Assembly: GCF_036669915.1 (NCBI RefSeq)
Contig: NC_089323.1
Span: 20,449,804-20,513,803, forward strand
DNA from: Pocillopora verrucosa
Taxonomy: Eukaryota > Cnidaria > Anthozoa > Scleractinia > Pocilloporidae
Direction of reading: 5' to 3'
DNA: 64,000 nucleotides
The translations under genes and the position numbers were made by a program. Shown piece after piece: positions 15,301 to 26,600 of this stretch (position 1 is the stretch's first letter; the number at the start of each line of letters is the position of its first letter). The notes beneath the pieces were generated by a model that ran no database searches, was not told the origin of the DNA, and saw only the letters and a program-made list of their open reading frames with translations.

Positions 15301-17230
15301 TACTGTTATTTAATCATAAATTATCTTCATTTCTCTTTAGAAGCCCAAGGTAGTGACATCCTACCTGCTCTTCTGCAAGCAACAGCGGAAGCGAATTGCA
15401 GAGGAAAATCCTGGATTAGGTACAGTCATACTCTTTACAGCACCATATAGCTTTTTCAGAAGATTAGGGGTGTATAGTGATATCAAATTCCAGTGTAGAA
15501 GTTGTGTTTGCACATGTTTTGCACTTGAAGCCACTTCATATAAAATAAGTTTTATGGTTTTTGCACACTATTGAGAAGGACTTTCCACTTCCTGTTACTC
15601 AGAGTTCACAGAAATCAGCAAGAAAGTTGGCATTGCATGGAACAACCTCAAGGATGATGAGAAGGAGGTAAAAAATTTCAAGTTGTAGGTAATGTTGATT
15701 CTGTATTTCACATGACTGTGTGTATCATTATCCTCAGGAGATTAAATTAATAGATGCAAAGTGAAGTTCTCTTTTACACAATTCCAGAGAAAGTGAAAGG
15801 TGGCTTTGAAGTCAACATGGGTTGTGTCCTCGTGTACCAGTACACAAAGGAACGAAGCATTAACGAACTGCGTCACAACTCCATGTATGGATATGAAAAC
15901 AATAGGAATTCCCCCGTGTACTGGTACACCAGAACAGCCCCTCAACATGTACTAGTACAGTGCACCAGCCCAGGATCTTATATTACATGTAATTTCAGTC
16001 TTATATACTTTTTCTTTCAATGCCCATCTGCAATTCCTTGTAGTGTTGGCGGAAAAAGGCAGAAGAAGTCAAGAAATCTCTCGGACTCAACAGCCCAAAC
16101 CCTGTGTCTGTGCCCAAAGAAGGACAAGCTGAACCCATTGATTTGGCAGCCCATTTGCAGCTCTTGGGGGAGTCCTTGTGTACGGTTGGAGCCTGTCTAC
16201 GAGTACAGGTAACCAGAAATTGTTGTCCTGTCTTCTTACACCAGCAGGTAGTTGTGGACTTCTGTGAAAAAGTTGGGAAGAATAAAGATGAAACTATATA
16301 AATGAAACTTATAAAGATTGTATGCTTGTGATAACAATTAGGTATTATCTGTCTGTTAATTCCTTTTTTCCTTCCAAAGGACCCAGGTGAAGTTCATGGC
16401 AGCTTGTCTGTGCTATTAGACTCAGCCCTCTGTGCCATATCCCCTTTATTGTTCCTAACATCACAAATACCTGAAATGGATGGCTGCTCCAAAAAAACCC
16501 AGGTATTGTTAAAAGGATTATCAGGAGTTTTGAAATATTTCTCCCCACACATCTGTACACTAATTTTCATGGGGTTTTTTATGACCAGCTACAAATAAAC
16601 TGTGAGGTTGTTGGTTGAGAACATAAACTTTTTTAATCATAGGAATGAAATGGTTAACCTCAGCTTTTTTTTCATTCACACAACACTTGCAACATTGTCA
16701 ATCCTTTGACAATTTCACCTTACATTATTACCTTGAATCACACTTTAATATCACAAGAATAAAGGAAATGACCTCTAATTAAGAAGACCTTGATTATTAA
16801 ACAAATTCTCCTTGTCAGCACCTTAAGAAATGTATGGAGAACAGTACGGAGAATATTCATACTGATGTCAGGTTGTAAAGGGTCAATCTCAATAGTATGC
16901 AGGACTCTTGTCACATATAAAGTAAGATCCAGCTTACTGTTAAGTTCTCTGTAGTGCAATGGTAGATTAATGGGGCTGGAAATCTGAAGGTCTGGGGCTT
17001 AATTCCTCTTAGGAACTCAAATTTGCTTGTTCGTCCCCTGCTCGTGACAAAACAAAAACCTCTTTACTTGTCATTTTTTTTGCATCTTGCTCTGATCTTA
17101 TCATGAAAAAAAACTGGTAACCCTGCAAAAGTTAATGTTATTTGGAAATCAAAACTTAAATATTTTACTTTTATTTTAACAGACTGAGGTGCTGGACAAT
17201 CTTGCTTATGTAATGCCTGGACTGGGATGA
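12391..17230 (+). CDS. HMGXB4: HMG-box domain-containing protein 4
   Basis: Nuclear HMG-box protein, a regulator of Wnt signalling and transcription in vertebrates. Six exons: 12391-14784, 15341-15419, 15603-15667, 16044-16208, 16380-16502, 17183-17230 (about 957 residues). I start at the ATG at 12391 (MSHRKATKRRREL); an upstream frame opening at 12355 begins with TTG and is not used. Exon 1 is huge, Lys/Ser-rich and disordered. It has the family RRSYQSYLKE motif, a nine-histidine run (residues 621-629) and a four-times repeated SSRxxxPK motif. Exons 2-4 encode one HMG box (VVTSYLLFCKQQRKRIAEEN to ECWRKKAEEVKKSLG). Exons 4-6 encode the conserved C-terminal domain (EPIDLAAHLQLLGESL, SLSVLLDSALCAISPL, VLDNLAYVMPGLG stop). 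Confidence 0.95.
14251..14277 (+). repeat. CAT/CAC codon run encoding nine histidines in HMGXB4
   Basis: Eight CAT codons and one CAC codon in frame, flanked by further His and Lys codons, give a polyhistidine tract in the disordered part of HMGXB4. It is a trinucleotide microsatellite by origin; a length polymorphism would be expected. Confidence 0.9.
16690..16890. mobile_element. MITE-like element, second subfamily
   Basis: Ends in CTGATGTCAGGTTGTAAAGG and contains TCTCCTTGTCAGCACCTTAA and ATGTATGGAGAACAGTACGG, blocks shared with 29580-29789 and 25185-25350 in one or other orientation. In the last HMGXB4 intron. Confidence 0.7.
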
Positions 17231-18924
17231 AACAAAATCATCAAATATGCAGCATCATGTCAAGAACCATTGTAACAGTAGTAGATTGCACTGGAAGTGT
17301 GGGAGTATGGATTGAAATTGACACAGCTTAAATGCAAAGATGTGACCAGCAGCATTTTGCTTTCATTTTATATAAAAGTTATTTGTCAGCCATGGTTGGT
17401 TCACAGTGGGAGAAACTGGGCCAAAGGTCCTGATTTCAATACAAAAGGCTCAGTTTTTTCCAGTTATCTTTTTTAGTTTTGTTCTGCCCCTAGGACCATT
17501 TTGATTGCACAATTCTGTGAATTCATCCCACACAGCAAAAAAAAAAAATATATATATATATGATTAAGAGATCTTTAAATTTAAAGTTGAATATGACTGT
17601 TAGTGCAAGATCTTATGAGTAAATTTTCAGCTTGTTAGAAAACTTTCCATGATAGCCAAGTATTGCAGACAGTATATGACAATCTTTTGTAAATATAATT
17701 TTTATTGGTGCATTTGTTCAAAAAGCAACAACTCCCTATAAGATCAAAAGCTGCATGAAGATAGCACCTAATGAACATATTTTAAAACATATTTTAGTTG
17801 ATATTTTTCACTTCTTTACAGTCAATATGGAGTAAAATTTCCAGTTAGCTACTGACTTTGTTTAGCAAAGCAAAAAGTGTAGATGGGAGGACAAATTTAG
17901 GTTTCCACTTTCCCATAACTTACTTGTAGGATTCTAAGTTACTAAAGAAGTTTTTTTCTTCAACCCACTGACACACTGTCATGTAGTAATACTATACATT
18001 ATTAACTCATTACATATTTATCACACACAGTTGTACTTTGTTATTATATTTCTCTGCCAGGGAAGTAACCTTTTCTTGTTCCACTGCCTACTTGGTTATT
18101 AGTCCCACACAATTCTTGATATTGAATCACTATCCAATAGGAAAAATGTGCATTTCATTCAGATTTTCTTGATTCTGGCTTCAAATGTCCAGTGTGAAAT
18201 TTACTTTAATGAGTATCTGTGCCCAGAAACACAAGTAGAGGGCAAACTTTTCTGGGTTTTGAAGAAATTAATTCCTCTAAAGAAGTTAATAGCTCTCTTT
18301 TGACTGATACTATAACAGATTCTTAGAATTGATACGAAGAGAAATGCTTGACTTGACTCAAATTTTTTCTTTCAATTTCAGTTTCTTGAGAATGCTTTCT
18401 CACTAAAATTCACCAGTGTGCACCTTGAAAGGGATGCTTGTGGGTGAAATTGGGTTTGCAGAGGTAAATGTGCATAAGGCCTTCTTGCCGGGATTTTTGG
18501 CTATTTTTTCAACCATGACCAACTGGTTCCAATCACTCTATTGTATTTTGAAAGAGAGAGTACAGCACTTTCACCTCCCTGAAGGAATCACTGAAATATT
18601 CCTTTATCAGAACCCCATTTCCTGCTTCAATGCAGGGACTGAGTGAAATTTACGCAGTGGTATTTATTTTAAAAAGCTTAGACCAAAAAAAAACACCACT
18701 CAATGGAAATTACATTTTGGCACATTAAAGGGGAAGGGGAAATATTGTGATGAAAATACTGAGCTACAATCTACTTTTATGCTTGGCAAGACTCACAAAT
18801 CTCACACGATGCTTTCAAAAAAAAAAAATTGATTCCGAGCACAAGCCACTGAAAAAAGAGGATTACTACTGTGGTCTACACTTAAGAGTAATATTAATTA
18901 GAAAGTCTTATGAACGGTTGAATG

Positions 18925-18938
18925 TTTTGGCGCCAAAA
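18925..18938. promoter_or_regulatory. Palindromic E2F-like site
   Basis: The sequence TTTTGGCGCCAAAA is a perfect 14-base palindrome containing the textbook E2F/DP core TTTGGCGC in both orientations. It lies about 715 bases before the ZNF367 start codon. Function is inferred from motif identity. Confidence 0.6.
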
Positions 18939-19524
18939 GAAGTGAAGTGAGCCTTCTTTGTTCACGTCGTTTTAATTTGTTATGTTAATTTGAAATATAT
19001 CTTTCATCCGTCTGCTATCGTCTGATTGCGGTTAACTTAAATCACTCTTTAGCTATGCTTGAGATATTTTAAGCACATGGCATTAAACTTGTATCAAACG
19101 GATGAGTCTACAAGGGTTTGTTTTTCTTTTTTTCGGCGGCGTGCTGAAACAAGCTCCTCTCAGCTTCGAGCCTGTTCTTTCGGCACGCTTCTTCGTTGTT
19201 CCGGCGTCCTTATTTCTTTTTGAACGTCAAATTTCCCTTTGTTATATAAGAGAGAAAAACAAGCCACGTGTAGTAATTTGAACTTAAAAGGATCAGGCAA
19301 TGTTATGTAAATGCAGCGAAAAAAATTTTTGTTGCAAGAACCCAATGTTATGTAAATTAATATTGTCGTGACGTCACTAACAAGAAAAAACTTGCAAGAA
19401 GCTATAAGATAGAGAGAATTCTCAATATTTTTTTACCAAAAGGCAGTTTCACAATTTGATAGTCTTGTAGGAAAACTTTATGGTTTTCAAATTTTAAAAA
19501 ATTATCGGACAATAGCAAACGCAA

Positions 19525-19594
19525 TTTTGGCGGGCATTTTACAATTTATTCAGTCGTAATTGTCTTGATAAATACATTACCGAAGGCGGGAAAT
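19525..19594 (+). promoter_or_regulatory. Two E2F-like sites in the ZNF367 promoter
   Basis: TTTTGGCGGGC (19525-19535) and GGCGGGAAAT (19585-19594) each match the E2F consensus TTTSSCGC, in opposite orientations, 60-130 bases before the ZNF367 start. ZNF367 in mammals is a cell-cycle-linked gene, so E2F control is plausible. Binding is not shown. Confidence 0.6.
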
Positions 19595-19651
19595 TCATTC
19601 GATCAGTTTAAACCTCCGTAGTCACCCGAGCAGAGCAGCGCTGGTTTAAAA

Positions 19652-20569
19652 ATGGCCGACTTCCTGACGATTTCCCTTCAGAAAAGTGGAATATACTTCC
19701 CTCAACCAGGATCAAAGCTATTTTCAGTGAGTAAACAGATGATCAGGCCTGTTCCAAAGCTCGAAGATGTTTCTGAACAATTAAACTTGCCGCAGAAGCA
19801 AAGAACTTCAGTCATTGTCTGGTCACCTCCAACAACACCGACGAACGAAGTCACGCCGCCTTCTCCTCCACAAACTCCAACAACTCCAACTGGAACCATT
19901 CTAAGCTACTCTCCGACTTCACCGAATGTTATTCCACCAAGAGGCAGACCCAGAGCGGATGTAGTAAACATTCTGATGAAGGAAGGCCAGAATTCGTATT
20001 CTTCGATCCGATGCGATGTGTGCCATCGAGTTTTCCCGCGCGAAAAGTCTCTGCAAGCTCACAGGAGAACACACAGCGGCGAAAGGCCTTACGTTTGTGA
20101 TTTCCCGAACTGTGGGAAAGCTTTTGTCCAAAGTGGCCAATTGAAGACTCATCAAAGGCTACATACAGGCGAAAAACCGTTCGCTTGTTCCGCTCAAGGT
20201 TGTACCACTCGATTTACACATGCTAACCGCCATTGCAGCATTCATCCGTATGCAAGCCTGAAGCGTATCTTTACCGATATTCCGCTGAAAGAAATCTTGA
20301 AAAACGAGAATTCCGAGCCTAACGAATACAAAGCGGCTGTTTTACAATGGCTGGCTAACTACGAGCTTGATAAAGAGGAGCGAAATCCTGCAAAGGTTCA
20401 AGAGAAAGTCATGAAGCGGAAGGTAGAAAAGGAAATCGCTAGGCAGCAAGTTGTTGAAAGAAAGAAATCAAGAATTGAAGCAAGAAAGCGAATGGCTGAG
20501 GCAAAAGAAAGATGGTATGGAGCTATGGCTCTCGTAGAACTTGCTGATACTCAATTTAACTTTAATTAA
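19652..20569 (+). CDS. ZNF367: Zinc finger protein 367
   Basis: Intronless, 305 residues, starting at an ATG after a GC-richer leader (start MADFLTISLQKSGIYFPQPG). A Pro/Thr/Ser-rich segment lies at residues 58-98. It is followed by GRPRADVVNILMKEG, which matches the block before the fingers in vertebrate ZNF367. Then come C2H2 fingers at about 121-141 and 149-171 with classical linkers (HSGERPY, HTGEKPF) and a shorter third finger at about 179-198 (FTHANRHCSIHPYA), also characteristic of ZNF367. The C terminus is a Lys/Glu/Arg-rich probable coiled coil ending near MALVELADTQF. It is a DNA-binding transcription factor. A polyadenylation signal AATAAA lies at 20618-20623. Confidence 0.94.
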   Translation: MADFLTISLQKSGIYFPQPGSKLFSVSKQMIRPVPKLEDVSEQLNLPQKQRTSVIVWSPPTTPTNEVTPPSPPQTPTTPTGTILSYSPTSPNVIPPRGRPRADVVNILMKEGQNSYSSIRCDVCHRVFPREKSLQAHRRTHSGERPYVCDFPNCGKAFVQSGQLKTHQRLHTGEKPFACSAQGCTTRFTHANRHCSIHPYASLKRIFTDIPLKEILKNENSEPNEYKAAVLQWLANYELDKEERNPAKVQEKVMKRKVEKEIARQQVVERKKSRIEARKRMAEAKERWYGAMALVELADTQFNFN

Positions 20570-23500
20570 CCAGAAACAAATCCAATTTTCGAACTTTGGT
20601 GTCATTTCACTTGGTGAAATAAACAACATTTTGGCGCGCAAAGTTTAAATGGCTTTTATGTTATTGTATAGTGTTGCAATGTATCTGATCTAATCTGATC
20701 AATTTTTCTTTACTTTGTGAGTGAAACGTGTTCTAGTTAACTTAAAACGGATAGGTTTTACTTCAGAAGCATTGTAGCTATTTTTACAACTGACAACTCG
20801 TGGAAAAGTACTTTCAGTATGTAAATGAGTGGTAGTTATTCAATGGTAGTAACTGAAAGTTCATGATTTCAAGTGTTTACCGTGTGACTTGCGAAAAGAA
20901 TTAGCTGTACATAAGAAAAAGCATCGCACTTTTAGATGAGATTTACGTAAATATATTCGCTCTACATAGTTTGTAAAAATTTCCTAAAATTATCCACATC
21001 ATTCACGTTAGTCATTCATAGACACAAAATTTGAAAAATGAAAAACTGAGTTCCTTCATGCATTGATAAATAATTTTGGTTTTTTCAGTTGAATATGTTT
21101 TCTGTAACTTTACAAGGATACAGTTTTATAAAAACAGTGGAATAAGTCTAAAGTTAACAATCTGGGTCTTTTTTAAGTGACTTAACTTTATTCACAATAA
21201 AAAAGTTATAATAGACATACTGTGTTGTCTCTGTACAAGTAAATGATACAGCCATTTCATTTTTTTTTTCTTCCTGTAACCTGCTGATCATACTATATTT
21301 GGACATTTTCGTGATCACAATAATGTATTTCCTGTGTGAATTGTAATACAAGCACTAAGTGGCTTGATAGCTGTGACAGCCTGAACATAATTGCTCTGTC
21401 ACCCCAGGTTTTTGAGCCCCCTCTTCTGAAATTTCAGTGTCCAAATTTACAAATCTGTTTGAAAAGATGGACTACAACACCTAATATAAATTCATCTTAA
21501 ATTTGAAAGCAGCCTCAAAAAAATTCATACAGTAGATTTGAAAAGGTGACATTTCATTTTAATGCAAAATTATAGCCTCTAGCAGCCTTGAGTTCATTTT
21601 AAATCTAATAGTGAGAAGAAAATTGCTAGTTAAAAAACTCATTAAAACAAATATTGTCAAGGCCCAAGGTATGGCCAATTTGCTCCATTGAGTAATGCTG
21701 ATATTCCACCCAGATAGCTTCAGCAATAAATACCTAAGATTATAACAAGTACTCCATTGGACTGCACTCTAATTAAATCATACCAACCCTCTCCCCCACC
21801 CCCCTACCCCAAGTTATCACTGACAGTGACAAGATGGCTGGATGATAATAACTGTAAATTGCCAACAGAATTTCCAGGGAATAAAAGGTGACAGTAAAAT
21901 TACTTGAAAATTTCATTTCCGAGCTTCATGCTGCTTTTTTTATGGCTAAGCCACTTAATGTTCCAAAGCACACTTGACATCACTAGATAAGAACAAAAAC
22001 CTATCACATTTCCAAGAACACCACCATGTGAGATAAGTTTCATAAAAATTATAAAAGGAAAGAACAAGGTGAACATCCAGACACCTTTGCACACAATCTT
22101 GGTCAGATAAGGATTTACTGGGAGGCAAAATGATTACACCAAAAACAAAAATGGCCATGTTTTCTTTGCTTGAACCGTCAAAATGTATGGTGGCTGTGTT
22201 ATGTGCCTCTCATGAGTGTAAAAAATGCTAGAAAATTTATTTAAGTAGAAGTAGCTGCTGCCAGTAACAAAGCAAATGAGCCATACCCGTAATCAAGCAA
22301 TTTTTTTTTGGCAGTTGCAAACCTAGCGATCCTGATGAGCATGCCACACCTGCTCACAGTAACAGTCATACTCAACCGACTTAAGGTGTATCAGCTCCTT
22401 ACATGTGTCCAAAAGGTATTTTTACAGCACCCTATGACAACTAGATATAGTGCACTCTTGATCAAGTCTTCCTCAAAACATTTTCAAGTTAAAAAAAGTT
22501 GCACGTCTTCAAAGGAAGCAAAAAATATAACTTGCAAATGTGCTTGTTTAAATTTCATCATGTTTAGCACCAAAGATAGAGGCTCTGGTCCAAACTGTTG
22601 CTTTTGAGTTTGCACCCAAAATTTCTCCACTGTACTTTCACTGTATTTTAAAACTTGTCAATCAGATTGAAAAAATACAACAAAAACAATAACTTGGTTT
22701 CCTCATATAAGATTAATCCACAAGATAGGTTCACAACTCATTCATTAAAGCAGTAAGTAAGCCTTTAACTCCCAGAAGTGATTCACAAGTAACTTCTCCC
22801 TGTAATATCCATACATTATCCAGCAAACAGGAAATGAGAATACTCAAACTTATCAGGTAAAAGTTATCTTGATCAGACACCAAATTCTTGTACTAGTTTG
22901 CGAGGAAATGTGTGGCAACTACAGGAAAGAATTGACTATCAGATCTTGGAAGTTAGAAGGGTTAATTCAATATTTCTAAGTGAAAACAAATATGTACTCG
23001 CATTCTGATATTACATGATACTTAACATTAATAGAGATAGGAGATTGATAGTAGAGGAAAGCAAGTTGGATGAAAAATTGAGCAGAAAAAAAATTATTGT
23101 AAGCCATGATAGTAAAGAAATAGTTAGCAATTACCCACCAAAATGGATGTGAAACTTTACCAAGCCACAAAACAAAGTAATTATCCACAACTTTCGCCAA
23201 CACTGAGGTGAATAATGATTTTAGTATGTACCACACAAAAACCCAAGAATTAATTTATTTCTACCAATGTATAAAATGGTCAGACTTTAACTCTTGATGG
23301 ATGATTTTGCCTCTTCAGCTGCTGAGGTGAATAGTACTTGCTAATCACTTTCTAACTAGCCAATCAGCCCATGTGAAAAGCACTGTTCGCTTGTGAGGTA
23401 TATACTAAGAAAAGATATTGCTGCAATATTCTCTCAACATCATGAATAAACAAATTACTTTTTGTACCCTGAAAACTAAGTACAAAAATTTTTTTTCAAA

Positions 23501-23696
23501 ATGTATAATATAAGAACTGTGAAGTTTAATAGAAACCTACAGCACCAATCACTTGCTGATTCCACCCCCTAATTATATCTCATTTTATAGATTTCTCTTT
23601 CCCTTTCATTCATTTACATTTGCACAATATTTGTTTAAATTTGTGTTTGATTAAATCATTAAAATATTGGTTGATTTGGCACAGAGCCAGCTTCCA
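20570..23696. other. Intergenic region between ZNF367 and FCHO
   Basis: Holds the ZNF367 3' UTR, AT-rich sequence and one inverted-repeat element (listed separately). The next gene, FCHO, converges from the other strand, so its 3' UTR is expected just below 23697. Short ORFs are not supported by homology. Confidence 0.55.
22761..22966. mobile_element. MITE of the TTAACCCTTTAACTCC family
   Basis: Starts GCCTTTAACTCCCAGAAGTG and ends GGAAGTTAGAAGGGTTAAT, with internal identity to the 6550 element. Intergenic, between ZNF367 and FCHO. Confidence 0.85.
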
Positions 23697-26600
23697 CTAG
23701 CTCTCTGCTATGTATTTACCTGAAACAAGAAAACATAAAAGTTGTCAGCAAATTTGCTATCAATTAAGAAAGCAAGTTGTATCAAATGACAAACAATGAA
23801 ATTGGTGAACAATTAAAACAACTATTCAAAAACAAACCTCAAAACAAATCTACAACCTACCAGTTGTAAACCTCTTTTTAACAAGAGATAGTTTGTATTC
23901 TTGACATCTCAACTCAAAATTCAACTTAGAAATTGTAGCACCATTGCATGTAAACTGAACAGCAATTCGTGAAGGTGTACTTGGACCTTGTGTTAAATCA
24001 AACCTTGCTCTCAGTGTACCTAACAATAATAATAATAATAATAATAAAAGTCAAAATTAAAGTACCATATTTGCTCAACAAATTACTGCTGGCTTTATTA
24101 AGTTTGTTTTGTAACTCTGGTGTGGCACTTATTGACTTAGAACTGAAAAAATTGCAATTTACCTTTGAGAAGTTGAAATCAATATTGTGTAAAATATTAG
24201 AGTTAAACACAAGAAAAAACAATCAAAGCAAAATATAAGGCTGAATTGAGCCACTGGCTTGTACCAGCCCATTATTTTTTGGAAGAAATATAATTAGTTA
24301 AAATAGGATTTTTCATGATTGATCACCTTGAGTTTCTGATGTGTTGGAAACTTCTTGCAGTTTCCAAAATGCTCTTTGGTGTTCAGCAGACCTAAAATAA
24401 ATTCATTACTCAATCATCACGGGCATTCACTTACACTAACTATCTTCTAGTAAGTACAACAGACAATAACAAAATCTACCACATGAAACACTAAAATATA
24501 GACAAAAACTTTTGTTCAGACCCCAACACAATCTTCCTATATCATTGTCTCAGTGGACATAAAATCCTAACAAAGGACTCTTATCCTGATCCTAAGGGAG
24601 TCCTCAACTAGGTGTTCCCTTTCCTCTTATCCCCTCTCTCCCTGATCATTAAGACTGCATTTATGGAAAAAAAATTGTTTGCTTATCACTTACCAAGTAG
24701 CTGATGGTTTGGATTGCATGATGGTAACTCCACCATTCATAGGTACCACCACAGATAAGTTGCTAATTGAACAAGGAGCTGACATACAGGATGGATTATA
24801 GCGATAATCAACCCTTAGATCTGTTGCTTCCTCCTCACATTTCCAGTAACTACACAGCTGAAGGGGAGTTGTTGAAAAGCCATTTGTTCTGACCTAAAAA
24901 TTACACAAACACTTAGTAACAAGTTGAATCAAACAATAACCAACAGAGACTTGTGTACTTTACAAATGCAGAGCATTATCAGTGAAAGGATTTGCCAAAA
25001 TATCAGCTTCTTATCACATGCAATGAACTATTAATCAGAGATTCAGGGAATATTTCAACAAATTAATAACTTCAATGTTCTGTCCATAAAATAAAGAATC
25101 AATGCATTAAACCTCCAAATTTGGGATATAGAAGTCACACATCACTACTTATAAAACTAACTAATAGCGTCACAGTTTTGAAATTTAGCTATTTTCCATT
25201 TGGTCCCTAGGAAAGACTAGCATCCAATTTCTCCTCAAAATATCACCCATGCTCTTGATTGTAAAACACTTTCTCCTCAGCAGCACCTCAGAAAATTTCT
25301 AGAGAACAGCATGGAGAATATGCAAACTGATGTTAGAGTGTAAAGGGTTGATAGCGAAAAAAGTTCATCCCTACCTCATATTTGATAATTTCAATATTGT
25401 AATGGGTACTTGCTCCTTGTTCAGATTGTTTTTTGAGATGATCAGCCAGAGAAGCCATATTAAAATCATAAGTGACACCGTCACCACCACTTAGCTGTCC
25501 TTTGCTGAATACAAAACACAAATAATAATAAATTTTAGACAGTTCTTTCCTTTCAATTGGCTTTTTCAACACATATCTCAAGTCTATCAGATAATATAAT
25601 TTTTGCTTGGGGTTAATTTTTTTTTTTCCAACAAATGTATCCTTACCTTGCAAAGTTAGTTTCAGACATACCTATTAATCAAAGCCTTGTTTGGTAAGAT
25701 CTGCTCAAGACATGATGTTCCACGTATGAGGAAACTAAGCATTGGAGCATTTTCTACATCATAAATGAGCGGAAGTACACTGGCTGGAAATGATACGGTA
25801 ATATCACCTGTGACCTTCACCATACACCTGACAATACAAAAATTAAGAATTTTATAACAAAGCTTACAAAATTCATCCCTGGATATGATATTTAACCATC
25901 ATAATTGTTACACAAAAAAACACAAGTCAGCTTAGTTTGAAATCATTCTAGCCTGAATTTCATTTTAATCTAGGACCACTGCCCAATCATTGAGGCCCAT
26001 GGTGACAGTGAATGTGTCAAAAAAATCTAATGTCAAATCCAAAAGTATTGAAATGAGTGAGCGTGCATGCTCAAAACAGACCAGTTAAGAGGGTGTAACC
26101 AACATTGGACAAACAAAATTAAACCACAGACAAACTCCTTTGAAAATTTCCATCAGTTTCATTTGAATTGACAATCAAAAAGTTTCAGTCCATTTTTTTC
26201 ACTTAATTAACATTTCCTTGAAAGTGGAGCCTATAATTGGAAAAGCAGGTTGTTCATTTGGTGCCAGAGAAGTCAGAGAATTCCTGAGCTACAACAGAAT
26301 TCTATGGCTACATTTTGATGACCTGAACCCTTTTTAATTCAGAAATTAAGAATTTACATATAGTATCCTTTCTGTTAAGTTAATTTGTCCCCTTGCTACT
26401 ACATTGCTTATCAAAACCCATGAAACTGCATTTGACATAACATATAAACAATAAGAAAAGAAAATAAACAAATAAAGTTCTCACTTGCTCTGATCACTTC
26501 CTCTAAAGAATGCATTCACAGACTCAATAAATGCCACTGCAATAGGAAGACTATCATCCTTTTTACCTAGGACAGTACTAGCTGCCCCTTTGGCAAACAC

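Larger units (their letters stand above)
17231..19651. other. HMGXB4 3' UTR and intergenic stretch to ZNF367
   Basis: AT-rich, with a short (AT)n run near 17550. Small open frames at 18416-18646 and 18747-18950 have no homology I recognise and no supporting splice structure. The 3' part carries E2F-like sites that are listed separately. Nothing else convincing is seen. Confidence 0.55.

Noticed and set aside
15754-16212. 152-codon plus-strand ORF overlapping HMGXB4 exon 4
   Set aside because: It reads mostly intron and then exon 4 in a different frame; the HMG-box and C-terminal domain frames with clear splice sites explain the exon.
18416-18950. Two short plus-strand ORFs between HMGXB4 and ZNF367
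   Set aside because: No recognisable domain, no splice partners and composition like the flanking non-coding DNA.
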